Assembly (NCBI GenBank): GCA_963704535.1
Contig: OY969916.1
Span: forward strand, 4,712,001-4,776,000
Direction: 5' to 3'
Length of the DNA stretch: 64,000 bases
From: G963704535 sp963704535
Lineage (GTDB): Bacteria; Chloroflexota; Chloroflexia; Chloroflexales; Roseiflexaceae
The translations under genes were made by a program, and so were the position numbers. The notes beneath the pieces are model-generated. The model was not told the DNA's origin. It searched no databases and was given only the letters and a program-made list of their open reading frames with translations. Numbering within the stretch: the first letter of the stretch is position 1; every line of letters starts with the position of its first letter. Positions 1-8,824 of this stretch are shown here, piece after piece.

Positions 1-15
1 ATCGAGCGGCTGGCG

Positions 16-324
16 ATGAGCGTGCCAGGTGGCTGCGGCTCTGTGCCGCTTATGGCGTCAGTTGACAATTCCACGTGGCTTGATGCCCCGCGTTACGGTC
101 AGGCGACCTTTATTCATCAGACGACAGACGCGATGTGGGCCTCCCATGCGAGTCGGCTGGAGTTTGCGGCCGAGTGGGATAGTACGGGGCGTTGTGTCGA
201 GGCCGCCAGAGCAATCGCCATCTTCTGCGCGCAGCAGCGCGCCGTTGTCCGCTCCTGGGACGAAGCGCGCGAGCTACTGCCGATCTTCCACGCTCGTTAC
301 ACCGCGCGGGCACAAGCACGCTAG
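16..324 (+). CDS. Small hypothetical protein (102 aa)
   Basis: This is an open frame without a recognisable domain, signal peptide or membrane segment. The protein is mixed alpha-type and rich in Ala, Arg and Trp, and ends in a basic tail. An internal ATG at position 52 is an equally plausible start, and neither start has a convincing ribosome binding site. An overlapping frame on the same strand is also open, as expected in GC-rich DNA, so coding status rests mainly on the unremarkable amino-acid composition. It lies at the window edge in accessory DNA, and its function is unknown. Confidence 0.35.
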   Translation: MSVPGGCGSVPLMASVDNSTWLDAPRYGQATFIHQTTDAMWASHASRLEFAAEWDSTGRCVEAARAIAIFCAQQRAVVRSWDEARELLPIFHARYTARAQAR

Positions 325-755
325 CGTTCGAGACGGCGCCGGGGCGCTCCCCGGCCACCTGATCACTCGACCACCAAACGGATAGCACTGCAATGAGCTA
401 CAACGTCCCGATCAAGGTGCTCAACTCTTGCCTCCGGTTGCGCCCATAGGCAGCGACCAATCTACCTCTTGCCGTCTCCACGGCGCTGCTGGCATTGGAA
501 GCCAGCCGGCCTGGCACGCTCGATGATGGAACACCGGCGACTGTAAATTACAGCGACGACGATCGCGGAGGCGAGCGAGGCCGTCGGCTGGGCGGCGAGT
601 TGGCCGGCGTGACCACCAGCGACTGGCTGTGCATCCCCTGGTCGGGCTGCTCGATTGGGCCGTGGCAGTTGGGCCGTTCCTGATGCCTGAAGGAATAGCT
701 TTGGTTGGGCCTCCCTCGAACATCTGCGTTAGGTCTTCTCCTTCCGATGCCGTCC
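325..755. other. Gene-poor stretch
   Basis: I see no convincing gene here. Short frames are open on both strands, but none gives a protein-like composition together with a ribosome binding site. An 18-codon frame starting near 393 stops at once, and the following codons in other frames read like a degraded hypothetical protein. This is best treated as decayed accessory DNA. Confidence 0.4.
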
Positions 756-1181
756 CTACCCACAGGCCATGCGCTGATCAAGTTGCCACACCCGCGCATT
801 CTCGTGCATCGGTGGGCCGTCGTCACAATAGCGGGCAACGGTATCGAGCAACAGGTCGAGCCGCAGCGGCTTGGCGAGATATTCGGGAATGCGCAGGTCT
901 GCGGCACCGCCCGCGAGATCACGGGCTGCCGAGATCAAGACCACCGGAATCGTCGCCAGGCGTGGGTGCTCAAGCTGCCGCAGCCGAAAGGCTCGACCAT
1001 CCAGCGTGGGCATCAGCAGATCCAGCAGGATGAGATCGGGCAGCGGCTGCATCTGCTCAAGCAGGAACAGCGCTGCGGCTCCATCAGCAGCACTTACCAG
1101 ATCATGCCCATCATCCAGCAAGGCATCGACGAGCCAGGCTCGTACCGCAGCATCATCATCGACCACGCAGATTCGTCCCAT
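756..1181 (-). CDS. Single-domain response regulator (CheY-like receiver)
   Basis: The 141-residue protein is one receiver domain with no output domain. The acidic pocket is D8-D10 (VVDDD), the phospho-acceptor is D54 in LILLDLLMP, the switch residue is S84 in VLISAA, and the conserved Lys is K104 in YLAKP. The start is supported by a strong GGAGGGAAG ribosome binding site just before the ATG. Receiver-only proteins usually relay phosphate to a partner or bind a target when phosphorylated. No histidine kinase lies beside it, so its partner is elsewhere or lost. The last 20 residues extend beyond the usual fold. Confidence 0.85.
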   Translation of the reverse strand: MGRICVVDDDAAVRAWLVDALLDDGHDLVSAADGAAALFLLEQMQPLPDLILLDLLMPTLDGRAFRLRQLEHPRLATIPVVLISAARDLAGGAADLRIPEYLAKPLRLDLLLDTVARYCDDGPPMHENARVWQLDQRMACG

Positions 1182-1409
1182 CTTCCCTCCATCGATTGAG
1201 TGGGGTGCCGAGCAGGCACACGGCTGAATCGCATCTCACGATGAAACAGGGGCGAACGTGGCCTACAGATACAAGAGCAGCAGACGGGGCACCAGGGACA
1301 GACGGGGCACGGAATGCCGGCAACAGGGCGAACGCGGTAGCAGTAGTATAGCAGATCTGTCCAGGGTTCCAGGCGTCGATCGGAAGGAAAGTCGCGACGA
1401 CCGCGGCTG

Positions 1410-1464
1410 TGCTATACTCACCCCAACGAAAAACCCGCCTCCTTCCTTGGCCGGTAGAGGCGGG
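1410..1464 (+). promoter_or_regulatory. Extended -10 promoter followed at once by a GC-rich hairpin
   Basis: TGC-TATACT (1410-1418) matches an extended -10 element. About 15 bases downstream lies a perfect 8-bp stem, CCCGCCTC at 1434-1441 pairing with GAGGCGGG at 1457-1464, with a 15-base loop and a moderately T-rich tail. Transcription from here would make only a short RNA, or would be attenuated before the downstream NACHT gene. There is no strong U-run, so termination is uncertain. A comparable promoter-hairpin arrangement occurs near 8366 and 27416. Confidence 0.45.
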
Positions 1465-1567
1465 CTTCCGTGTATTCGTTTGGCGTTGCGCCTGCCTCCA
1501 TAGTAGCACCCCTCCCGCCTCCTGGCAAGGTGCTGGCAGCGCGCCGCCCTGCTGTCGTACTGAACCA

Positions 1568-3653
1568 ATGGTCAGACTCAGCCCGGAAGACATCGCCCAA
1601 CAACAGGTGCTGCTGGCGACCCACCGCCGGACACTGGCGCACCTGATGAAGCAGGCGGCGCATTTCAGCGCCGGCCATCTCCCCGCGCACATCGCCAGCG
1701 GCATCGATGAGGCCCGTGCTGAGATCGTGCAGATCAAGGCCGTGCTGCGTGAAAATGGCGTGACCGTCGCTGATCACGTGAATGACAGGCCGGCGTCGGG
1801 AGTATTAGTGTCGCGGCTGCCAGAGAAGGAGCGCTGTAACCGCCTGGCGATGATCGAGAAGGTGCGGCTCGCCTGGATCGAGGGCGTCCTCAAGAAATCG
1901 CTGCTGGGCGAGGCGCTGATTGCCCTCGACCTCGCCGAGCGAGAAGGAGCAGTGCTCAGACCCTACGGTATCGCCCGCCGGCGCCCGGACCAGGAAGATA
2001 CTCTGCTCCCGATAGACACGCGGATCGTGGAGGTGTTCGAACTCACAAAAGGGCGCCTTACTCATCCTGGGCGCACCGGGGAGTGGCAAGACGACTCTGC
2101 TGCTGGAGCTGGCACGCGACCTCCTCGACTGGGCTACTATCGAGGATGGCCATCCGATCCCGGTCGTATTCAACCTTTCATCCTGGGCCGAGAATCGCTT
2201 GCCGCTCGTGAAGTGGCTCGTCGATGAGCTGAACCGGCAGTACGATGTACCGCGCAAGCTGGCACAGGCGTGGGTCAACTCAGATGCTGTGCTGCCCCTG
2301 CTCGATGGTCTGGATGAGGTGACAGACGAGCAGCGACCGGCATGTGTCGCGGCGATCAACGCCTTTCGACAGGAGCATGGCTTCCTGCCGCTTGTTGTGT
2401 GCTGTCGTGAGGCTGAATACAATGCGCTGCCGGAGTTGCGGCTGCATGGGGCAGTGGTGGTGCAGCCTCTAACCAAGGGCCAAGTGAACCGCTATCTTCA
2501 CGACGCTGGGCCATCGCTGGCAGGTTTGCGTGCCGCTCTGGAGGATGACCCGATTCTCTGGGAATTGCTAGACATGCCGCTGATGTTGAGCATTGTCACG
2601 CTGGCATACCAGGGACAGGCGACGGAAGCGATTCCCAGCACGGGGACATTGGACCACCGCCGCAGCACTGTATTCGCGGCATATGTTGACGCCATGGTCG
2701 AGCGCCCACGCGCGGGAGCACACTATACGCGAGAACAGACCTTGCAGTGGCTGGCGTGGCTCGCGGCAGCGATGCAGCGTATGAACCAAAGTACCTTCTA
2801 TCTGGAATGGATACAGCCTTCCTGGTTATCAACTCAGGCGCAACGGCGTGCCTTTCGGTGTTTGAGCGGGCTGATCGTTGGATTGGCCGGTATGTTGGTC
2901 GGTACACTGCTCTTCGCACTAGACAGCGGACTGCTTTTCGGATTAGTCGGTGGGCTGTGCTTCTGGCTGCTCGTCGGGATTATTGTCGGGCTTCAAGACG
3001 ATATCCAATTGGCAGAAACATTATCTTGGTCATGGACGAATATAGGTCATAATTGGCGTAAAAACTTTGTTCCTGGGCTAGTCAGTGGATTGGTCGCCGG
3101 GCTGCTCGGCGTGATGATCCTATCTGACAGGGAGCCTGCCATTAGTCCAGTGGTCGCGCTGGTGACCATACTGTTTATCGCGCTGTTCTTTGGGCTGGTC
3201 AGCGGGCTAGTCCTGGGGCTGTTAGATAGTCTCGCAACCGGAACCCTTTCTACTCGCCTGACTCCCAATGAGGGTATTCGACGCTCACGACGAAGTGCGC
3301 TTATCAGTGCCGTAGTTGGTACGCTGATTGGCATGCTATTCGGCGCACTGCTAAACATACTGAGAACGGAGGCAGTGGTACTAATTGGTATGCTGCTCTT
3401 CGGGCTAGTTGGAGCGCTGGTCTTTGGGTTAAGCAAAGGCGGCACCGCCTACATCCAGCACTACATCCTGCGCCTGCTCCTCTACCGCAACGGCTTACTC
3501 CCACTCCGCCTCATCCCCTTCCTCGATCATTGCGCCGAGCGCATCTTTCTGCGCAAAGTCGGCGGTGGCTACATTTTCGTCCATCGGCTGCTGATGGAGC
3601 ACTTCGCCTCACTCCACGAGAGCGCCTCATCGCCCACCAAGGAAGCGCCATGA
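1568..3653 (+). pseudogene. NACHT-type STAND NTPase with multi-pass membrane C-terminus, frameshifted
   Basis: The frame opens at ATG 1568 with a helical N-terminal domain (about 75 residues) of the kind found in bacterial NACHT and CHAT-type signalling proteins. Near 2050, in AAAAGGGCGCC, one extra base shifts the frame. The +1 frame then encodes GAPGSGKTT (Walker A, near residue 170) and LLDGLDE (Walker B, near residue 245), followed by a winged-helix-like region. About 200 residues of Gly/Leu-rich membrane segments (near 2840-3450) come next, then a short soluble tail. Bacterial NACHT proteins include antiphage sensors, so a defence role is possible but inferred. As sequenced, the Walker A lies out of frame with the start. 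The stop overlaps the next gene as ATGA, implying coupling. Confidence 0.8.
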
Positions 3654-3849
3654 ATGACCACGACCGCCAGGAGCGGGCGCTCTGGAAGCTCTCTCAGGCC
3701 GGCTACCACGTCACCAGACAGAGCAGCCAGTACCTGCCACCACCGCCGAGAGTATCACCGAGATCGACACGCTCGCCGAGTTGGTCGCGTTTGCCGAGGC
3801 CGTCTATGAGCGCGTGTGGGTCGGGCGGAAGATCACGCCAAGCGCCTAG
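3650..3849 (+). pseudogene. Small NACHT-linked protein, frameshifted
   Basis: ATG 3650 overlaps the stop of the NACHT gene (ATGA). The first frame reads MNDHDRQERALWKLSQAGYH for about 30 codons. The natural continuation (AESITEIDTLAELVAFAEAV, ending KITPSA) lies in another frame and stops with TAG at 3847-3849, so one base seems to be missing near 3740 in a CCACCACC run. The reconstructed product has about 66 residues, is helical and acidic, and has no recognised domain. Overlap with the NTPase gene suggests a partner or regulator of it. The downstream frame through 3849 carries on by chance into the next gene. Confidence 0.55.
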
Positions 3850-3940
3850 CACCCCGCGCCTGGTGCCTCCCTGGTGCCTCCCTGGTGCCACATTCCTGCT
3901 ACACTCCGCAGTAGTAGCCCGCCTATCCAGGAGCCCACCC

Positions 3941-4288
3941 ATGCCGCGCCTGCTCCTCATCCTGCTCATCCTCCTGCTCCTCGTCGGCTGCGGCCTGGCT
4001 GGCAGCGACGCACCGACACTCACCTGGCGGGCGACGATCATCGATGCGCAGACGCAGCAGTCCGTCACTGGCGATATCTTCGTTGATAGTCAGCCGGTCG
4101 CCATACAGGTCAAGCAGGCGGATATTCCAGTGCCATCAGACGGCGAACCGCACGAGCTGAAGGTTATTGCTGATGGCTACGCGGAGTGGAGCGTGACGTT
4201 GCGCGGCGAGACCAATCCGGGTCGGGTGCTCCATGGACCAGTCAAGCTGCGGCGCGCAGGACCGGGCGGGACGGTAGCGTGGCGGTAG
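3941..4288 (+). CDS. Small lipoprotein, carboxypeptidase-regulatory-like fold possible
   Basis: The product has 115 residues. It begins with a short leucine-rich signal segment ending in a lipobox (LLVGCG), so it should be lipidated on Cys and anchored outside the membrane. The mature part reads like one small beta-sandwich (TIIDAQTQQSVTGDIFVDSQ, later ELKVIADGYAEWSVTL). This resembles carboxypeptidase-regulatory-like or PEGA-like repeats on inspection only. The upstream frame is open for a long way, but the signal peptide and lipobox fix the start at ATG 3941. Function is unknown. Confidence 0.65.
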   Translation: MPRLLLILLILLLLVGCGLAGSDAPTLTWRATIIDAQTQQSVTGDIFVDSQPVAIQVKQADIPVPSDGEPHELKVIADGYAEWSVTLRGETNPGRVLHGPVKLRRAGPGGTVAWR

Positions 4289-4421
4289 ACGAGGGGCGGC
4301 TCTTCACGATGCCGACACAGCGGCGCGGACGCGGCAGCACCCCTGGAGCGCGCAGCATCGTGTACGGACGGGTGCGCTAGGGGCGCCGACGCGATCCCTG
4401 ACCCGCCGCGCTGCCGGCCTG

Positions 4422-4430
4422 TGGTATACT
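4422..4430 (+). promoter_or_regulatory. Probable extended -10 promoter
   Basis: TGG-TATACT lies about 30 bases before the start of the following small gene. No clear -35 box is seen at the expected distance, which is normal for extended -10 promoters. The TATACT hexamer is the same as in the promoter near 1413. Confidence 0.45.
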
Positions 4431-4458
4431 CTGCCAGCGCCGCGATCTGTGAGGACGT

Positions 4459-4689
4459 ATGACCTGGGCTTACAATGCCAAAACCTATCGTTGGGAGGCG
4501 CTCACTCCCACCTGGCGCGCTATGGCGTGGCGGGCGCCGAATAGGCACGATTGGGAAACTGCGATCGAGGCGATAGGCGGCGATGTGCGCCACGTCAGCC
4601 CGGTCGTGTTCCAGAGCAGCGACGCGGCGCGAGCCTGGTGCGAGCAGGCGATGGCGCGCGAGCGGCTGGAGCTTGACACTGACCAGTAG
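4459..4689 (+). CDS. Small hypothetical protein (76 aa)
   Basis: The start ATG follows GAGGACGT, a reasonable ribosome binding site, and a TATACT promoter box lies just upstream. The protein is rich in Trp and Ala (MTWAYNAKTYRWEALTPTWR at the start) and has no signal peptide or membrane segment. No family is recognised. Good translation signals together with a dedicated promoter make it more likely real than most short frames here. Confidence 0.55.
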   Translation: MTWAYNAKTYRWEALTPTWRAMAWRAPNRHDWETAIEAIGGDVRHVSPVVFQSSDAARAWCEQAMARERLELDTDQ

Positions 4690-4806
4690 CGCTCTCCCAC
4701 CACACTCCAAGCTGATTTCGCCTGCCGTCGATCGAATATCTGTCCCGGTAGGTAGGGCAAGCACGCGCGCCCGCACAGTGCTGTATGACGACGGAGGGAA
4801 GCTACG

Positions 4807-5292
4807 ATGCGCAAACATTCGTTGTTCCCGAGCTGTCTCTGCCTGGTCATGCTATCGATACTGCTCGGCGCGTGCGGCCAAGCAACTCCCGTGTCTGCGC
4901 AAACCATCCTGGGTCGGTGGGAGGTCATCGACCACAGCGGTATCGCCATCCCAAACTCGTTCTTTTGGTTTACCATGGAGTATCTGGAGTTTCGTGGAGA
5001 CGGAACCGTCGCCTCGCTCGTACACTGACCACCAACGGATGAGGGTGAACTGAGGCTGAATAAAACGGCGCACTATGCCCTTACCAGCACCAAGCATCTC
5101 GCGGTGACTGGCGCCTGTCGGCACGAAGATCCGTGTACCGGGCTCTATACTGCGATGCTGGTTGGAGACGAACTCACGATTGGTGATCCGGCGGGGCGAT
5201 TAGTGCTGAAGTGGGTTGCCACCACAAGTGAGGTTCTGCCGCCACCATTTGAAGGGCCGCTTCCGTCACCAACGCCTGCCCTGACGAAGTGA
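4807..5292 (+). pseudogene. Lipocalin-like lipoprotein gene interrupted by an in-frame TGA
   Basis: The frame starts with a signal peptide and lipobox (SILLGACG), then ILGRWEVIDHSG and a beta-rich segment typical of small lipocalin-like or META-like lipoproteins. TGA at 5026-5028 ends it at 73 residues. The same frame resumes immediately and stays open to TGA 5290-5292, with coherent protein (DEGELRLNKTAHYALTS, then DELTIGDPAGRLVLKW) and a Pro-rich tail. Removing the single stop restores a lipoprotein of about 161 residues. The simplest reading is a nonsense mutation. Confidence 0.7.
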
Positions 5293-5518
5293 TGATGAGC
5301 GACCACGATCCTGGCCCACGACCACACTCAGGAGTGAGTCACTGACAGCGATGATATGAGAAGTATGATGGAGGTATGAGCACCCGATCGCCTGGAGCTG
5401 ATGGTTGATCCTGTTTCTGAGGCCAGCATTGCCGCTGCCTCGGTCGGCAGATCCTGATAACCAAACTCCACCACAACAAGGCGAAGCACGTTCGCCTTAT
5501 GCTCCCTCTCGTTACAAT

Positions 5519-5920
5519 TTACCCCGCAGGAGCGACCACAGCCTTTCTGCGCCCACCACGTCGCTTCGGCGGCGCGTCGGATGCCACGGGTAGCTCGATT
5601 TCCACAGCCGCCTGAGCAGCCGGCGCCTCTGGTGCGACATCAGCCGCTGCCGCCAGTATTGGCGCGACCTTGAAGCGCAGCGTATTCCCTGTGGTGCGTT
5701 GGAAGGTCAGTTCGATCCCGCGTCGCGCGGCTGCTGCTTTGAAGCGGTTGCGTATCGTCAGCCGCTTTTCGTCCTCTTTCAGTTCGGCTTCCCCGTAGTC
5801 GCCTCCCTGATAATCAGCCAGGAACGCATCGTACTGCTCTTCGAGAAGCTTGCGCTGACCTTTCCCTTTGTATTCGAGCGTTTGGACTTCCTGCGAAGTG
5901 AGTTTGCGCACGGTGGGCAT
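5519..5920 (-). CDS. Small basic protein with Ala/Lys/Arg-rich tail
   Basis: ATG 5920 is preceded by AAAGGAC and is preferred over an upstream in-frame Met at 6007 that lacks a binding site. The 133-residue product has a charged helical N-terminal part (TSQEVQTLEYKGKGQRKLLE) and a central basic segment (RNRFKAAAARRGIELTFQRT). It ends in an Ala/Pro-rich stretch and a basic tail (PPKRRGGRRKAVV). The composition suggests nucleic-acid binding, but there is no recognised domain. It looks like accessory-element cargo. Confidence 0.6.
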   Translation of the reverse strand: MPTVRKLTSQEVQTLEYKGKGQRKLLEEQYDAFLADYQGGDYGEAELKEDEKRLTIRNRFKAAAARRGIELTFQRTTGNTLRFKVAPILAAAADVAPEAPAAQAAVEIELPVASDAPPKRRGGRRKAVVAPAG

Positions 5921-6239
5921 ACATACGTCCTTTAGTTCAAGAAATACACGTGTAGCACGGTATCGTACCGTGAAAGCGCGGATTGTGCAAATAACGCCGC
6001 GAATCAATACGTGATTATCACCAGCATCGCCTCAATTGCTGGTTGCGCGGTTCCAATCGCCAGGCCGCGCTCGACGCACTCAAGTGCCACGGTGCGATCT
6101 GCGGACGGCCGCCGGCGTGGGGAGTGTGCGGCCCGCTCGATTGGGTGCATCCGCACCCCGCTACGAGCTGCCGAACGCACCGAGCTAAAGAGCTGCATCC
6201 AGGCGTGGGACAAAGCCTGGAGACCGTCGACTCTGCTCT

Positions 6240-6428
6240 TTGGCGGTGTGTTTCGCCGCTCCTCTGGAGTGGCGCTGGCCGGGCGACCTTGCGATACTGC
6301 TGGCCGAGCTGCGCGCGGCTGGGCTGCTCGTGCGTGAGGGCGGCAGTCCCGTCGGCGCGATCTGGCTCATGCCTCACAGCGCGCCTGGCCGGCTCCAGAC
6401 GCTCGCAGAGGAGCCTGGCGAGCCATGA
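6240..6428 (+). CDS. Small hypothetical protein upstream of TGT-like fragment
   Basis: The frame from TTG 6240 encodes LEWRWPGDLAILLAELRAAG, a plausible helical segment, and ends in a TGA that overlaps the next ATG (ATGA), implying translational coupling. An in-frame TAA at 6186 limits extension upstream, and the true start is uncertain (TTG 6240 or a nearby GTG). It may be the C-terminal remnant of a longer gene. No family is recognised. Confidence 0.4.
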   Translation: MAVCFAAPLEWRWPGDLAILLAELRAAGLLVREGGSPVGAIWLMPHSAPGRLQTLAEEPGEP

Positions 6429-6934
6429 GCCACGTCGCCGGCCTGGTCGAGCTGACCAGGCCGGCGACACTCCACGAGTTCTCTGATTGCGAACCGCGCT
6501 CGCTCGACGAGCTGGGCGGCTTCTACTTCACGCTGACACCGGACCTGATGCGCCCCTCGCTCTGGAGCTTGGAAAACGCGCCGCACCTCGCCGTCCTACT
6601 CGCCGCCAGCGCATGCTGGGACGGCAATGGGCTCCGGGCCTACCCCTGGCCGTCCACGTCGACCGTGCGCTTCTGCGGTAGCGGCGGCTTCGTCTTCGGC
6701 CGCAGGGCCGGCGGCTTTCCGTTTTCATCTGATGAGTATTACGAGTGGCTGAAGGCGATGCGCCCAGATGTGGCCGCCTGCCTCGATCTGCCCTGCGAGG
6801 CCGAGATCGCCACTGATAATGCCGAGATCGCGCGCCACCAGCGCTGGACGCTCGAAGCCGCCGGCGAGCTGATGCGTAGATGGGCGAGTTGGCGCTGGCT
6901 GGGCATTGCACGGGGTCGCACGCTGGAGCAGTAG
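6425..6934 (+). pseudogene. Truncated TGT/DpdA-like (deazaguanine transglycosylase family) protein
   Basis: The 169-residue product resembles the N-terminal part of tRNA-guanine transglycosylase-like proteins. SGGF lies in a beta-strand context (FCGSGGFVF), then FPFSSDEYYEWLKAMRPDVA, then LDLPCEAEIA followed by a helix with RHQRWTLEAA. In the family the SGGF motif is normally preceded by a catalytic Asp (DSGGF); here that residue is Gly. The protein stops after ARGRTLEQ, where family members continue through the rest of the barrel. It is therefore probably a truncated, inactive remnant. Family assignment is from motif memory only. Confidence 0.45.
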
Positions 6935-7096
6935 AGCCCGACGCATACGCTTGCTCTGAAGTTTCCGCAGCCAGTTGGGGTGGTTGAGAGTGTGCCAGTT
7001 CTGATGCTTCAGAAGATGCTGTGGAGCACCTGAGCGCCAACCACGTGTATTCTCTGACCATCGACACATCAACACCATGAGAAAGCGAGGTCAGAG

Positions 7097-7318
7097 ATGT
7101 GCCGCCAAATCCGTAACCTCCGTGATGCCATCGCAACACTTACGCCCGACGCATTCCGCCGCATCCTGGCGCTCGCTGTGCTTGTACTGTTCGTCGTCGT
7201 GTGTCTGGGCCGCCTGTTCGCACCGCAGGTCGTACTCTTCGGCGAGCTGGTGCCATTCGTCTCAGGGCTGCTCGTGGTGGTGGTGCGCTACTACTTTGCG
7301 GGACGCGAACGGGTCTGA
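7097..7318 (+). CDS. Small two-pass membrane protein (73 aa)
   Basis: After a soluble stretch of about 20 residues there are two hydrophobic segments, ILALAVLVLFVVVCLG and LFGELVPFVSGLLVVVV, joined by a short loop and ending in a basic tail (GRERV). This is a plausible inner-membrane hairpin. An in-frame-shifted alternative from 7077 gives an improbable protein. No family is recognised. It converges tail to tail with the TPR-like frame and shares the base next to its stop. Confidence 0.5.
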   Translation: MCRQIRNLRDAIATLTPDAFRRILALAVLVLFVVVCLGRLFAPQVVLFGELVPFVSGLLVVVVRYYFAGRERV

Positions 7319-7699
7319 TTAGGCGGGGGCTGGCTCGGCACCTGCGGTGATTGTCGCCTCCAGCCGCGCCAGTTCCTCGCGTGCCTCGGCCAGTTCGCGG
7401 CGCATGCCTAAGCGTTCAAAGAGGTTCACTGCCGTACGCGCTGCCGTCGTCGCATCATAAAGGCTGCCCTGCAACTTATAAAGACGAGCATAGGCAAGTT
7501 GGAGATCGGCAGTGTGGCGACGCACATGAAATTTATCGGCCATTGCACTACTCACTTGCAGCGCCGTCGCTGCCTCCTCAAGATTGCCTTGCGCAAGATC
7601 AATTGTCGCCAGTTTTATCTGGATCGTAATGATTCCACGTGCGTAGCGGCCGAACATCTCGTTGCGCATGGGATGACCTTTCGCTGTTGCCTTGATCAT
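7319..7699 (-). CDS. TPR-like helical repeat protein, probably a fragment
   Basis: The product has 126 residues of alternating amphipathic helices with TPR-like spacing (LATIDLAQGNLEEAATALQ, then LQLAYARLYKLQGSLYDATT, then RTAVNLFERLGMRRELAEAR). Such helices normally form the C-terminal sensor of larger regulators or STAND proteins. Here there is no N-terminal effector domain, and DNA upstream (7700-7809) shows no continuation. It is therefore likely a remnant, although a free-standing repeat protein cannot be excluded. Confidence 0.5.
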   Translation of the reverse strand: MIKATAKGHPMRNEMFGRYARGIITIQIKLATIDLAQGNLEEAATALQVSSAMADKFHVRRHTADLQLAYARLYKLQGSLYDATTAARTAVNLFERLGMRRELAEAREELARLEATITAGAEPAPA

Positions 7700-7866
7700 A
7701 CTCCATCAGCATAGCCTCGCGCCACTCTGAAGACTTCACGGCAATCCTCTGAACTTTCAGAGTTACCTTGCTCTGGATATTCTAGGCACGTTATGGAACA
7801 AGAGCGCGTGTGAGTGTAGTGTACTACAGGCAGGAACAGTCTGGATACAAAGCAAGGAGGACTCAT

Positions 7867-8055
7867 ATAGATAGCCTGCTGATCATTGGCCTGATCGCCT
7901 TCGTGGCCGGCCTGCTCCTGAGCAGACGGCGAGTGTCGCCCCAACCGCAGATCATCTATGTCGTGTCGGAGCCGGAGCAGAGCAGTGGCCTGGGCTGCCT
8001 GCTGCCGCTACTCGTGATCGGCTTCGTATTATTCGTGGTGTTCGCGGTGCAGTAA
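7867..8055 (+). CDS. Small two-pass membrane protein with a non-standard start
   Basis: A near-perfect ribosome binding site, AAGGAGG at 7854-7860, lies six bases before ATA 7867, which opens the frame as IDSLLIIGLIAFVAGLLL. The alternative start at 7810 places the binding site inside the coding frame. The protein has two hydrophobic helices (residues 4-18 and about 42-60) around a short polar linker rich in Pro and Gln. Either ATA is used as a weak start, or an ATG has mutated. No family is recognised. Confidence 0.45.
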   Translation: MDSLLIIGLIAFVAGLLLSRRRVSPQPQIIYVVSEPEQSSGLGCLLPLLVIGFVLFVVFAVQ

Positions 8056-8178
8056 GAACAGTTAGCGCGAGTGCAATCATTCTAGGAGCAGACGTGGCGA
8101 TCGAGGCGGTCGGCTGGGCGATCGGGTGTGGACCTGGAAGCCGTCCCACAATCAGCGCTGGGCAACCTCATCTTTCTT

Positions 8179-8221
8179 TTCGCCGTGGCTGGCGCAAGCT
8201 CGTCACGCCAGCCACGGCGAA
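8179..8221. repeat. Perfect 16-bp inverted repeat (hairpin)
   Basis: TTCGCCGTGGCTGGCG at 8179-8194 pairs perfectly with 8206-8221 across an 11-base loop. A T-rich run lies on the left (TCTTTCTTTT) but no strong T-run on the right. A factor-independent terminator is therefore not well supported on the plus strand. It may be a protein-binding site or a remnant of a small palindromic repeat. Confidence 0.7.
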
Positions 8222-8365
8222 GCGCAGGCTTTTAGGGGTACTCTATCGCGAGCTTGCACCTCCTTTCTTCAGAGCACTATCGATACAGCGCGCAACGGGG
8301 CGCGAACAGCGAGCACCCATGCAACGGTGTGGTTCAGCTTGATCAAGGGAGCGCCAGGATAGTGG

Positions 8366-8459
8366 TACAATGAGGAGGCGCTACCCAGGCGACTTCGGTC
8401 GTGGGTGGTGGTGAGCCGGCCTGATTGCCCGCGTGATGGTGGAAGCGGTCGGGCCGGCT
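8366..8459 (+). promoter_or_regulatory. -10-like box followed by GC-rich hairpin
   Basis: TACAAT at 8366-8371 is a good -10 hexamer, with no matching -35 at 17 bases. AGCCGGCC (8414-8421) pairs with GGCCGGCT (8452-8459), then TTGGTATGTTTT, which resembles a weak terminator. The layout repeats that at 1410-1464. It may encode a short non-coding RNA or an attenuated leader. Confidence 0.35.
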
Positions 8460-8824
8460 TTGGTATGTTTTGGAATATCTCCGATTCGGGCGCGCTCTGT
8501 ACTATACCAGTTACCGACGATCGTGATGGGCAAGTTGTCTGCCCAGCCCAGTCTAGTGGAATTGCATCTCGGCATAGCACAGCCTTCGCTCTTTCTTCCT
8601 CCTGGGTCCTGGTGATAGACGCCTCAGACAAACGCGGGATGCAGTCTTCCTTCTTCGGTGGAGAGTTTACAGGCACCTTCCTTACTTTACACCACTCTGC
8701 TTATCTGGTATTATTGGCGCGGAAAATCTTCCGTGCAGCAGGATTATAAGTTCTCTTACTCCATGTGTCAAGAATATTATCTTCCACATCGGAAAATTCG
8801 CCGGTGTGCGGAAGGAACAATAAA

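Larger units (their letters stand above)
8056..8824. other. Gene-poor intergenic stretch with hairpins
   Basis: No gene is supported here. It contains a 16-bp perfect hairpin (8179-8221) and a promoter-like box followed by a second GC-rich hairpin (8366-8459). Several short frames are open, but none has a binding site and a protein-like composition together. Confidence 0.4.

Noticed and set aside
2040..2060. Programmed frameshift in the NACHT gene
   Set aside because: The site needs a +1 shift and lacks a known slippery pattern or stop-codon pause; similar lesions occur in many unrelated genes here.
6043..6486. 147-residue frame as a gene
   Set aside because: The composition is rich in Arg, Cys and Ser without any domain, and it overlaps the better-supported ATGA-coupled frames.
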